This document shows positions 1 through 5,323 of a stretch of DNA of 27,479 bases, one piece after another. Location: IMG/VR virus record IMGVR_UViG_3300024323_000017, positions 1-27,479 of that record; one strand, given 5' to 3'. This DNA comes from a virus. The first letter of the stretch is position 1; every line of letters starts with the position of its first letter. The notes under the pieces are model-generated. The model ran no database searches. It was not told the DNA's origin and saw only the letters and a list, made by a program, of their open reading frames with translations. The position numbers and the translations under genes were made by a program.

Positions 1-36
1 GTTCCAGCCCGGCTCAGGGATGGGCAAATCAGCCAT
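1..36 (-). CDS. Start of a leftward gene running off the window (partial)
   Basis: An ATG on the minus strand at 36 opens a frame reading MADLPIPEPGWN up to the window edge. A GGAGG sits about 5 nt upstream, and the start overlaps the stop of the preceding gene (ATGGCTGA), the coupling style used throughout this arm. Only 12 codons are visible, so no function can be given. Confidence 0.55.
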   Translation of the reverse strand, partial: MADLPIPEPGWN

Positions 37-352
37 TTTTCCTCCATTCTTCAAGTGCGGCTTCGTACTCCTGCATCAGTTGAGCATTGTACGCCTTGCG
101 CTTTTCAACCTCACTGCGAGGCATGGAAATCGAAATGGGCTCAAGCCCTACCCACACCCCATCGCGCCAGAAACCCTCGTAGGGATGGCGTGGCATGTGA
201 CGACGCCATGAACCATCAGGGCGAGTCGCCCAGGCTCTTTCTTCCAGCGAATGGTCGTGTGGATAGTCGTGGTCGCAGATCGGACAAGCGAATGTCCCAA
301 CCGCTTCCGGTACTGAGGCTACTTCTTTAGGATTGGCCGGGGGATTAGACAT
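29..352 (-). CDS. Small protein with CPxC zinc-knuckle-like motif, unknown function
   Basis: This 107-residue frame starts at the ATG at 352, preceded by GGAG 6 nt upstream; an in-frame ATG at 370 lacks a better site. The protein has FACPICDHDYPHDH near residues 22-35, a Cys/His cluster (C-x2-C plus several His) that could bind zinc. The C-terminus is charged and helical. Its N-terminus shares the words NPKEV and a following V with the gene just upstream (354-539), which suggests a common origin of the N-termini. It belongs to the leftward run of small genes. No known family is recognised. Confidence 0.7.
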   Translation of the reverse strand: MSNPPANPKEVASVPEAVGTFACPICDHDYPHDHSLEERAWATRPDGSWRRHMPRHPYEGFWRDGVWVGLEPISISMPRSEVEKRKAYNAQLMQEYEAALEEWRKNG

Positions 353-353
353 T

Positions 354-539
354 TTAACTCCTACGCGCAAGGCATTCCTGACAAGCGCATCTCGGATAGC
401 GACGAGGGGCGACCCACCGATGGATTAGGCGCGTCCACCAATGAAGTTCCCAACTGGCCTTGAGCGGGGCAGCGGGAATCCATCGACCATTCACCAGTTG
501 CTGCACTGTTGGTACTTCTTTAGGATTGGGTGCTGTCAT
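354..539 (-). CDS. Small basic, Trp-rich protein, unknown function
   Basis: The frame encodes 61 residues from the ATG at 539, chosen because GGGAGACACA immediately precedes it; two upstream in-frame ATGs (551, 566) lack such a site. The protein is basic and Trp-rich (WELHWWTRLIHRW) and ends with RCACQECLARRS, a Cys cluster without an obvious second half. Its N-terminus (TAPNPKEVPTVQQLV) resembles that of the next gene (SNPPANPKEVASVPEAV). It is the first gene after a 22-nt palindromic motif at 553-574, so it probably begins a short transcription unit with 29-352 and the partial gene at 1-36. No function is assigned. Confidence 0.65.
   Translation of the reverse strand: MTAPNPKEVPTVQQLVNGRWIPAAPLKASWELHWWTRLIHRWVAPRRYPRCACQECLARRS
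513..529. repeat. 17-bp direct repeat, second copy at 320-336
   Basis: TACTTCTTTAGGATTGG occurs at 320-336 and again at 513-529. Each copy lies in the codons for the NPKEV word near the start of one of two adjacent leftward genes. The simplest reading is a local duplication of a gene start, although convergence on the same short peptide is possible. Confidence 0.7.
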
Positions 540-552
540 TGTGTCTCCCATT

Positions 553-574
553 AAGATATCCGTCATTGGATGCC
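553..574 (-). promoter_or_regulatory. 22-nt palindromic motif, copy 1
   Basis: On the minus strand this reads GGCATCC-AATGAC-GGATATCTT, with inverted repeat ATCC/GGAT around a 6-nt centre. It lies 13 nt upstream of the start at 539. Four further copies (3534-3555, 6771-6792, 10269-10290, 18953-18974) align without gaps in the sense direction of their downstream gene, with consensus G-R-Y-ATCC-AAYRAY-GGATAYCT. A phage-specific promoter, an operator or a translational hairpin are all possible. Confidence 0.55.
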
Positions 575-577
575 TGT

Positions 578-649
578 CGTGGGAAACAAAGATGCTCCGG
601 CGGGAGACCGTCTTTGCTTGTCGGTGAGCCGTCCATCACCTATCCCACA
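578..649 (-). ncRNA. Structured tRNA-sized RNA element, candidate
   Basis: Read on the minus strand, a 7-bp closing stem (TGTGGGA with TCCCACG, one G-U pair) is followed by T8-A9-like TA, then a 4-bp D-arm-like hairpin (GGTG, 10-nt loop containing GG, CACC). A second helix (CAAAGA with TCTTTG) encloses a CGG-TCTCCCG-CCG hairpin. Closing stem and D-arm fit tRNA geometry, but there is no T-arm with TTC and no anticodon arm, so this is not a canonical tRNA. It could be a tRNA remnant or another structured RNA. Confidence 0.35.
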
Positions 650-662
650 ACATAAAGAATCT

Positions 663-774
663 GCACCGCTTTACCCCTACCAGGTCGACTGATTTGTGCG
701 AGAGGTCGGTGGTAGCCGCCTAGCTTTTGTCAGTCCTTATGCGGCATAGCCCTTTAACAGGATACCGGCGGTGC
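663..774 (-). other. Long-range stem in the non-coding block
   Basis: GCACCGC at 663-669 is complementary to GCGGTGC at 768-774. Inside it, GACTGA near 687-692 pairs with TCAGTC near 730-735. The two nested helices suggest a folded RNA of about 110 nt between the two tRNA-like elements. No family is recognised, and folding software was not available. Confidence 0.25.
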
Positions 775-777
775 CTA

Positions 778-853
778 TGGAGTCTTGTCGAATCGAACGA
801 CAGCGTGGCGGGAGACCAGACAGCATCGGAACCACGCATCCCAGATAGACCCC
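778..853 (-). ncRNA. tRNA-like element with intact acceptor and T arms
   Basis: On the minus strand GGGGTCT (853-847) pairs over 7 bp with AGACTCC (785-779, one G-U). A perfect T-arm (TGTCG, loop TTCGATT, CGACA) directly precedes the 3' acceptor strand, followed by discriminator A and no encoded CCA. Total length is 76 nt. The D-arm has only about 3 pairs, and the anticodon stem has at least two mismatches in every register tried, so the anticodon cannot be called with confidence. This is best described as a degenerate tRNA or tRNA mimic. It starts immediately after the terminator T-run. Confidence 0.4.
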
Positions 854-890
854 TAAAAGATAGGCCAGCACCCATACGTACTGACCTATC
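854..890 (-). terminator. Rho-independent terminator after the 940-1413 gene
   Basis: The arms at 881-890 and 859-868 form a 10-bp stem on the minus strand (GATAGGTCAG with CTGGCCTATC, one G-U pair) around a 12-nt loop. TTTTA follows at 858-854. It lies 50 nt beyond the stop of the leftward gene at 940-1413, the expected position for its terminator. Confidence 0.7.
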
Positions 891-939
891 AATCCGGTCT
901 TACTTGTTGTCCGCTCAACCGGCCTTGCGGAAGGGCTGC

Positions 940-1413
940 TTAGCTGGTGAGGCTCTGCAGATCCTCGATCGACAGCTGGCCATTGGCGATCTTCTCCAGG
1001 AGCGTGGTGACCAGATCACCCTGATCGCCGACCTTCTCGGCTGCCGACTTCGCGGCACGCGCTGCCCGACTGACCGGAGTGCTGACACCACCAGCCCGCT
1101 TGCCAGGCTTGAACTGGATCATCGCATTCTGAATCTCGGTGTCGGACTTTCCGGCCACCTTGTATCGACGAGCGATGTTCTGGAATGACACTCGAAGCGA
1201 CGTGCCGTCAAGCACATCATGGATTCCTTCCTCGCCATAATGCGCGATGGCAGCCGGCACGCTGTCCCAAACAAGAATCGGAACTTCTCCGAGGGACTCG
1301 GTGCCCTTGGCGGTTTTGACTTCCTCACGCTCGAAATGCGCGCCTTCGGGTACGTCTAAAGGCGTTGCCGGTGCAGCGGGAGCTGCCGATTCCGGCTGTG
1401 TTGCTGTTGCCAT
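940..1413 (-). CDS. Conserved phage protein, paralogue of the gene at 6001-6477
   Basis: This 157-residue protein starts at the ATG at 1413 behind AGGAGACC. The N-terminal 30 residues are Ala/Pro-rich. A central segment (about residues 40-105) matches the product of 6001-6477: LDGTSLRVSFQNIARR here corresponds to LDGTSIRVMSQDVSRR there, followed in both by a Lys-rich stretch and an IQ-A-I helix. The lengths are nearly identical (157 and 158 residues). The C-terminus is helical with Ala-rich repeats (SRAARAAKSAAEK). The segment may bind nucleic acid or mediate oligomerisation, but this is inference. A terminator follows at 854-890, so this gene ends a transcription unit. Confidence 0.8.
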   Translation of the reverse strand: MATATQPESAAPAAPATPLDVPEGAHFEREEVKTAKGTESLGEVPILVWDSVPAAIAHYGEEGIHDVLDGTSLRVSFQNIARRYKVAGKSDTEIQNAMIQFKPGKRAGGVSTPVSRAARAAKSAAEKVGDQGDLVTTLLEKIANGQLSIEDLQSLTS

Positions 1414-1426
1414 AATGACTGGTCTC

Positions 1427-1864
1427 CTATTGGACCTGTTGTTCACCAGTGATGCCACTGGCAGCTTGAACTGCCGCTACTACCATAGTAGGTTCGCAGC
1501 TTTTTAGCAGTTCGATAATTCTAGCTTTCCTTCTCTTCCCCATCAAAGGCAGAAGTCGTAACATCCACACTCTACATCTATGACCAGTGAGAGTTACTGT
1601 CCACTGATCTTTGTGGTGATCGAGCTTTTTGTCGTTAGATCTAAATATCGGTCTTACACTAAATAAGTTAGCAACTCTTTCAGCTGTATCAAAGTCAGTT
1701 GTTACTGCTTGCATGACTGGTGTTCGGTGAGCGCTTGTTGTAAAGCATCCTTCTCCTTCCCACCAGCCAGCTAGCCAGATAAGATCATCATGGCTAACGT
1801 CTGGAACATGCAAATCTACTTTCTTTGTAAGTGCCTTACCGATAGTTATTGGTGCCCACGACAT
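1427..1864 (-). CDS. Free-standing LAGLIDADG homing endonuclease
   Basis: The 145-residue product has LIWLAGWWEGEGCF at about residues 28-41, the signature helix and acidic catalytic residue of the single-motif LAGLIDADG family; the acidic residue is the Glu of GEGCF. The remainder (F-x-R, ...DQWTVTLTGHRCRVWMLRLLPLMGKRRKARI) fits the beta-saddle and the C-terminal helix with basic residues. A single motif implies that it acts as a homodimer. It would cut a specific DNA site and promote its own spread. There is no visible intron around it and the neighbouring genes look intact. The start at 1864 has only a weak SD (GGA), so expression may be low. Confidence 0.8.
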   Translation of the reverse strand: MSWAPITIGKALTKKVDLHVPDVSHDDLIWLAGWWEGEGCFTTSAHRTPVMQAVTTDFDTAERVANLFSVRPIFRSNDKKLDHHKDQWTVTLTGHRCRVWMLRLLPLMGKRRKARIIELLKSCEPTMVVAAVQAASGITGEQQVQ

Positions 1865-1929
1865 TTAATATCCGAGTCAGACTGTACCATCAATATACGC
1901 ATACTGGGCACAGTTGTCCATGCCCGATT

Positions 1930-2133
1930 TCATATCTGTGCGACATCCCTTAGCAGCGATTCAAGCATCTTGTCGTCTTGTGATGGGCGCCAGGATTCAG
2001 GAATCTTGTACCAACCAACTAGATCTTTCTTCAGTTTGTTTTTGACTCGAAGTTTACAGAGTCGGTATCCTGTAGCATGTCCAAGCCACCATGCGGCTGC
2101 GACGAGGGCGAGGCATATCCAGTTGCTATGCAT
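1930..2133 (-). CDS. Small single-pass membrane protein
   Basis: The 67-residue product begins with MHSNWICLALVAAAWWLGHATGY, one hydrophobic segment at about residues 4-20, followed by a basic stretch (KLRVKNKLKK) and a polar helical tail. By the positive-inside rule the tail is cytoplasmic. The ATG at 2133 overlaps the stop of the HTH gene upstream and has GGAG 11 nt before it. A gap of 65 nt follows before the homing endonuclease gene; nothing clear is seen there. Function is unknown. Confidence 0.7.
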   Translation of the reverse strand: MHSNWICLALVAAAWWLGHATGYRLCKLRVKNKLKKDLVGWYKIPESWRPSQDDKMLESLLRDVAQI

Positions 2134-2602
2134 CTTTGTCTAGCTCCGTGTTATCCAAGAGCCACATGGCTACTTGTTGTGGGGTCATCAGGCGGAAGCT
2201 TGCGACATTCTTGATGAATGTAGCGCGATATGAGTCGAGAGCTTCCAGGGTCATGCTGGTGCGAAGCCGTTGGGGCTGACGCAGGCTTGACACAAGCAAG
2301 CGATCTGCGGCAGCCATGATGGTCTGAGGGGCTACGCCATGCAAGCGTGCTATCTGTCGCCATGAGGCGCCGGCTAGCCAAGCAGCTAGCACCCATAGCG
2401 GACGAGATGGATCCTGCAAATGAATTATCATCGAGGAGCCTATGTCATCAGTCAAGTCGCGACCAATAATATCTTTCAGGCGCATCTTGTCGCCATCAGA
2501 TAGCTGATGCTTGGATAGAAACATCTCTGCGTCGACAGGCTTCATCTTGCGAAGCGCCGACAAGTCATCCATCGTGAGAGTGCCGAGGACTTGATTAGCC
2601 AT
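2126..2602 (-). CDS. Helix-turn-helix protein, putative DNA-binding regulator
   Basis: The 158-residue protein starts at the ATG at 2602, whose ATGGCTAA overlaps the stop of the preceding gene; longer in-frame starts run through that gene and look spurious. Residues 79-101 (ASWRQIARLHGVAPQTIMAAADR) have the pattern of a helix-turn-helix, with G at the turn and a recognition helix after VAP. The N-terminal part contains a DDLSALRKM and KDIIGRDL helical region of unknown role. A transcription regulator or a DNA-replication accessory protein would fit; the sequence does not decide between them. Confidence 0.7.
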   Translation of the reverse strand: MANQVLGTLTMDDLSALRKMKPVDAEMFLSKHQLSDGDKMRLKDIIGRDLTDDIGSSMIIHLQDPSRPLWVLAAWLAGASWRQIARLHGVAPQTIMAAADRLLVSSLRQPQRLRTSMTLEALDSYRATFIKNVASFRLMTPQQVAMWLLDNTELDKDA

Positions 2603-2840
2603 CTGACATATCCACGATCTTCTTGTGTTGCTTAGGGCCATGCAAGCTCTGGCACAACACCTTGCAGATATCCTTAGCGTAGCTGAATGCGCCTTGATGT
2701 CTGTCATTGATTAGCACATCGACCCAATGTTCAGCGAGCTTCTTGCCAGGATACAACACTAGCCGAGTTGTGTCAGACATGACAATTACTTTATTGGATC
2801 GAGTGTCAAGCTCGATGGTACAGTTGATTTGATATTTCAT
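2595..2840 (-). CDS. Hypothetical protein, 81 residues
   Basis: The frame starts at the ATG at 2840, which overlaps the upstream stop as ATGA and has AAGGACG about 9 nt before it. The N-terminal half looks like beta strands (YQINCTIELDTRSNKVIVMSDTTRLVLYPG). The C-terminal half has a helix with Cys and His (AKDICKVLCQSLHGPKQHKK). It is in a coupled run with 2837-3022 and 2126-2602. No family is recognised. Confidence 0.7.
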   Translation of the reverse strand: MKYQINCTIELDTRSNKVIVMSDTTRLVLYPGKKLAEHWVDVLINDRHQGAFSYAKDICKVLCQSLHGPKQHKKIVDMSDG

Positions 2841-3022
2841 GCTTCGCGTCCTTGTTCTTCCTTCCCATAAGCCCGCTCCATTCCCCTGACTAGTGCAACC
2901 TGCGTGTCATGCGGAACTTCCTGAGCGACACGTAGCTTGCTTACGTTCGACCAGAAATTGGCAAACCGCTTGAGGACTCGAAGATGAGAGTCAACATGCT
3001 CCTCGTGATTGTCTTGTGTCAT
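2837..3022 (-). CDS. Hypothetical small helical protein, 61 residues
   Basis: The start chosen is the ATG at 3022, which overlaps the stop of the upstream gene as ATGA and follows AAGGAC. A longer in-frame start at 3229 would run through the body of that gene. The product (MTQDNHEEHVDSHLRVLKRF...) is charged and helical. Its function is not known. It is co-transcribed with both neighbours, judging from the overlaps. Confidence 0.65.
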   Translation of the reverse strand: MTQDNHEEHVDSHLRVLKRFANFWSNVSKLRVAQEVPHDTQVALVRGMERAYGKEEQGREA

Positions 3023-3339
3023 AATGTCCTTGAGGGATATGTAAGGGTTGTCATCAAGTCGATCCTGATGATCTTCCGTGAGAAAAAGCCTGTCCATTTG
3101 GCATGAGCGCCATGAAAAGCACATGCCGCGCATAGCAACATCGGCCAGGTGCCATTGGTAAACTCGCAGCGCCATAATCCGCTGACGCCACCTTTGCGGT
3201 CGCAACAGGCGCATTTGAGCTTGACCCAATCCGAGTAGGCCAACACCTGAGTTGTCGCATCGCTTTCGACAGGCTCAGGTGGAATGTAGCCTTTGGGTGG
3301 ATGAAAGTAATAATAAAGGATCAGTTGTGCGGCTGTCAC
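3019..3339 (-). CDS. Putative zinc-ribbon protein (two C-x2-C pairs), GTG start
   Basis: A GTG at 3339 overlaps the previous stop as GTGA and gives 106 residues beginning (M)TAAQLILYYYFHPP. The only in-frame ATGs further up lie inside the upstream gene. The SD is not obvious, so translation probably depends on coupling. The protein has LKCACCDRKGG and, about 30 residues later, WPMLLCAACAFHGAH; the two C-x2-C pairs are typical of a zinc ribbon. The C-terminus is basic (FFSRKIIRIDL). It may bind nucleic acid, but no family is recognised. Confidence 0.6.
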   Translation of the reverse strand: MTAAQLILYYYFHPPKGYIPPEPVESDATTQVLAYSDWVKLKCACCDRKGGVSGLWRCEFTNGTWPMLLCAACAFHGAHAKWTGFFSRKIIRIDLMTTLTYPSRTL

Positions 3340-3518
3340 AGAGGCCAGATCGGATTGCGTCTGAGCAGTTCCGCCTCCCATTGGTCTGCTTCTTCGCGTA
3401 TCTTCTTTGCAACTGCAGGTGGGTGTTCGTCGGCTTCCATCAGATCCCATAGTTCGTACAATCGCTTCTCGATATTCTCCCGAGGGATCTTGGCAATGTA
3501 TTCCTTATTCATTTGCAT
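3336..3518 (-). CDS. Small charged helical protein, 60 residues
   Basis: The ATG at 3518 has a strong SD (GGGAGG, 6 nt upstream), and a second in-frame ATG follows at 3512. The product is almost entirely helical and charged (IEKRLYELWDLMEADEHPP, KKIREEADQWEAELLRR). It is the first gene behind the 22-nt palindromic motif at 3534-3555, so it probably heads the run 3518 to 940. Function is unknown. Confidence 0.7.
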   Translation of the reverse strand: MQMNKEYIAKIPRENIEKRLYELWDLMEADEHPPAVAKKIREEADQWEAELLRRNPIWPL

Positions 3519-3533
3519 CTTGGCCTCCCGAGC

Positions 3534-3555
3534 CAGATATCCGTCATTGGATACC
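3534..3555 (-). promoter_or_regulatory. 22-nt palindromic motif, copy 2
   Basis: The minus strand reads GGTATCC-AATGAC-GGATATCTG, differing from copy 1 at two positions only. It lies 15 nt upstream of the start at 3518, in the 59-nt gap between two leftward genes. Here the palindrome is extended (TATCC with GGATA). Confidence 0.6.
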
Positions 3556-3577
3556 TATGTAATTTAATGCAAGCAGG

Positions 3578-3925
3578 CTATCTTGTCAAACGCTCGATCA
3601 TGAGTTGACGCCATTCGAGAAACTTCTTGTACCTCACATCGCTGCCACTTCCACTTTCTGCCTCCCAAGCCTGATCTACAGTCGCCTGAATGAACTCATC
3701 CAGCAGGTGTCTGTCATTCTCGCTCAGTTGATCCATAGGATCTTCATGTGCCAACTCGGGGTGATGCTGAAGCAGAATCTGCAAACCTTCCTCAGCAAGC
3801 ATATGCAACCTCTGAGGGCCTATATCGCTGGAGGTGTCTCCTGGCATTGGTGGCCCAGGGTCAGCCACTTCCAAACATGCTTTGATTGCATGGAAGTGGG
3901 CTGCTGTGAATTCATCTGCTGGCAT
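3578..3925 (-). CDS. Hypothetical protein, 115 residues
   Basis: The frame starts at the ATG at 3925 with ATAGGGAGACACAA in front, an SD nearly identical to the one used at 539. The product opens MPADEFTAAHFHAIKACLEVADPGPPMPGD and is acidic through the middle (ELAHEDPMDQLSENDRHLLDEF). It ends with a basic helix (KKFLEWRQLMIERLTR). No motif or family is recognised. It follows the lipoprotein gene by 10 nt and ends 23 nt before palindromic copy 2. Confidence 0.7.
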   Translation of the reverse strand: MPADEFTAAHFHAIKACLEVADPGPPMPGDTSSDIGPQRLHMLAEEGLQILLQHHPELAHEDPMDQLSENDRHLLDEFIQATVDQAWEAESGSGSDVRYKKFLEWRQLMIERLTR

Positions 3926-3935
3926 TTGTGTCTCC

Positions 3936-4280
3936 CTATAAGTTGATAAGATCGCCGCACTTCTGGTTGAAGTATTCCGAAGGATGCTGGCCGCTTCGTA
4001 GCAGGCTATGCATCTCCTCATGTTGGACAAGGTGCTTGTAGTCAACAAGATCTGAACGTATGACTATCGTGTTGTCTGTATACCAATAGCCGTAGTATGA
4101 GTGACCATCGACTATCACATCTGGCTGGGTTGTCCAGTGGATCCTATCGAAGTCGCCACGAAGTCCTGAGCATGCCTCCACCTCAGCATACCACTCACGA
4201 TACTCAGTGGGTGGCGGCTGAGATGGCTCGACAGGCGAGGAGCAAGCCACTAGGGCCAGAACTATTGCAAGTCTGTCCAT
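3936..4280 (-). CDS. Lipoprotein with HExxH motif, putative zinc metallopeptidase
   Basis: The 114-residue product starts MDRLAIVLALVACSSPVEPSQ: two charged residues, a short hydrophobic core and a lipobox LVAC with Cys13, so it should be lipidated and anchored in the envelope. Residues 87-91 read HEEMH, the HExxH zinc-binding motif, preceded by hydrophobic VDYKHLVQ as in true metallopeptidase helices; His99 is a possible third ligand. The middle is rich in Tyr/Trp (YYGYWYTDNT). The start at 4280 lies inside the end of the 36-residue ORF at 4262-4372 and has no strong SD, so coupling is likely. A structural rather than catalytic role cannot be excluded. Confidence 0.7.
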   Translation of the reverse strand: MDRLAIVLALVACSSPVEPSQPPPTEYREWYAEVEACSGLRGDFDRIHWTTQPDVIVDGHSYYGYWYTDNTIVIRSDLVDYKHLVQHEEMHSLLRSGQHPSEYFNQKCGDLINL

Positions 4281-4372
4281 TTGACCAGTGGCTTGCGATG
4301 CTTGCGTGTGTGAGTGACCCACCAGCAATAGCACCTGATGGCTGCCCATTCAAGCTTCTGCATGTCAGTCAT
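4262..4372 (-). CDS. 36-residue ORF overlapping the lipoprotein start
   Basis: The ATG at 4372 has GGAAGG 5 nt upstream and sits within the last codons of the preceding gene (ATGACTGA). The frame runs MTDMQKLEWAAIRCYCWWV and ends KPLVKWTDLQ, stopping inside the first codons of the lipoprotein gene in another frame. It fills the 84-nt gap that would otherwise separate these two genes. The good SD and the position support a real gene; the lack of any recognised family limits confidence. It could serve mainly to couple translation of the lipoprotein. Confidence 0.5.
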   Translation of the reverse strand: MTDMQKLEWAAIRCYCWWVTHTRKHRKPLVKWTDLQ

Positions 4373-4592
4373 GACGACCTTCCACATCGCCACTTGTGAT
4401 TGTGTGAGGTTCTTCGTAGTTCATCTCCACCCACAAGGCAACAATGTTCTGACAATGGCTGCTGAATTGCATGGCTGCTGCAGGAGTCAAGTCACCAGTG
4501 GTGATCTGTGGAAACTGTTTGGCTACAGTCACCCAGAATGACATCTCGGCATCCTCAGCTGCATCTCGAATCTTGGATTCAGTGGGCTTCAC
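4365..4592 (-). CDS. Conserved small phage protein with FWxxVAxxFPxxTTGD pattern
   Basis: The GTG at 4592 overlaps the upstream stop as GTGA. The 75-residue product contains FWVTVAKQFPQITTGDLTP followed by a helix AAAMQFSSHCQNIVALWVEMN. This arrangement recurs in small proteins of many phages and prophages, to my knowledge without an assigned function. The recognisable pattern supports the frame. It lies in the coupled run 5323 to 4262. Confidence 0.7.
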   Translation of the reverse strand: MKPTESKIRDAAEDAEMSFWVTVAKQFPQITTGDLTPAAAMQFSSHCQNIVALWVEMNYEEPHTITSGDVEGRHD

Positions 4593-4873
4593 AGGAACCT
4601 CGCGTTGTCGGGCAGATCAGACTTGAATTCTTCAGGAATCGTGCCTTGCGACCACAGATTGGTGGTTGTCACAGTGCGTCCGTCATCGAAGCGAATGGTG
4701 AACTTGCGGCCAGAGTGACCCCTGAAAGCTCCTGTTGCGTCCTCACGAGCAATCATGTAGTGCTCGCCATCTATTCTGACCGAGTACGGTTGGAACTTCC
4801 TGTCGACTAGATCAAGCCAGTAACGCCTGACGAACGAGCGATTCCGCTCTAGCTCTCGAATGTCTTGGCTCAT
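4589..4873 (-). CDS. Hypothetical beta-rich protein, 94 residues
   Basis: The start at 4873 overlaps the previous stop (ATGA) and has AAGGTGGT upstream. After a charged helix (SQDIRELERNRSFVRRYW) the chain alternates short strands: KFQPYSVRIDGEHYMIARED, then GRKFTIRFDDGRTVTTTNLWSQG. A small barrel-like fold is plausible, but no family is recognised. Confidence 0.7.
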   Translation of the reverse strand: MSQDIRELERNRSFVRRYWLDLVDRKFQPYSVRIDGEHYMIAREDATGAFRGHSGRKFTIRFDDGRTVTTTNLWSQGTIPEEFKSDLPDNARFL

Positions 4874-5070
4874 GATACCACCTTGTAAAGCACTACTCCA
4901 GTCCGTGTGATAAGGCGCTTCTTGTATCCGTATCCTACGTTTATGCAGCTGAACCAGAAGCATGCACGATTCAACGAGTCGAATGAGTATCGTGTAGCAT
5001 ATGCGCCTTTCTTGCCACGTCCAACTTGCACATGGTAGATATGGTCGCTACTGGGAGTAGGCTTAGCCAC
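4870..5070 (-). CDS. Hypothetical protein, 66 residues, GTG start
   Basis: The start assigned is the GTG at 5070, which has AGGAG about 8 nt upstream and overlaps the stop of the basic protein gene (GTGGCTAA). A longer in-frame ATG at 5133 would lie inside that gene. The product (AKPTPSSDHIYHVQVGRGKKGAYATRY...) has an aromatic, basic character with two Cys in NRACFWFSCINVGYGYKKR. Function is unknown. Confidence 0.65.
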   Translation of the reverse strand: MAKPTPSSDHIYHVQVGRGKKGAYATRYSFDSLNRACFWFSCINVGYGYKKRLITRTGVVLYKVVS

Positions 5071-5323
5071 GGCGATTTCTCCTACGGCTGGCCTGTGCGA
5101 GTTTGCGTCTGCGTGAGATTCGCTTCCAAGCATCGGGCTTGTAGAACCTCTGTCGCTGGGCAGCCTCGCCAGCCTTCGGATGTGCAGACGAGTGCTGCAT
5201 CTTCAGTTGATTCTTGTATCGCTTTCGCTTCTCAGGTGGCAAGTCGTCACGCTTGAGTTGCTCGATCAGCCATGCGGCTTTGGTGGGGGAAGTCACTTTG
5301 TACCGTGTCCGCTTGGGCAGCAT
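5063..5323 (-). CDS. Small highly basic protein, possible nucleic-acid binder
   Basis: The ATG at 5323 follows GGGAAG by 11 nt; a TTG at 5332 is too close to that site. The 86-residue product is very basic, with LPKRTRYKVTSPTKAAWLIEQLKRDDLPPEKRKRYKNQLK at its start and RISRRRKLAQASRRRNRRG at its end. It contains almost no hydrophobic core. DNA or RNA binding would suit the composition, but this is inference. It overlaps the upstream zinc-knuckle gene by 31 nt in a different frame. Confidence 0.65.
   Translation of the reverse strand: MLPKRTRYKVTSPTKAAWLIEQLKRDDLPPEKRKRYKNQLKMQHSSAHPKAGEAAQRQRFYKPDAWKRISRRRKLAQASRRRNRRG

Noticed and set aside
727-1188. 153-codon plus-strand ORF
   Set aside because: It is antisense to the structured non-coding block, the terminator and the 940-1413 gene, has no SD, and its composition is Arg/Leu-rich as expected from a shadow frame.
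1861-1880. CGGATAT before the homing endonuclease start as a sixth copy of the 22-nt motif
   Set aside because: Only the right arm matches; the ATCC arm and the centre are absent.
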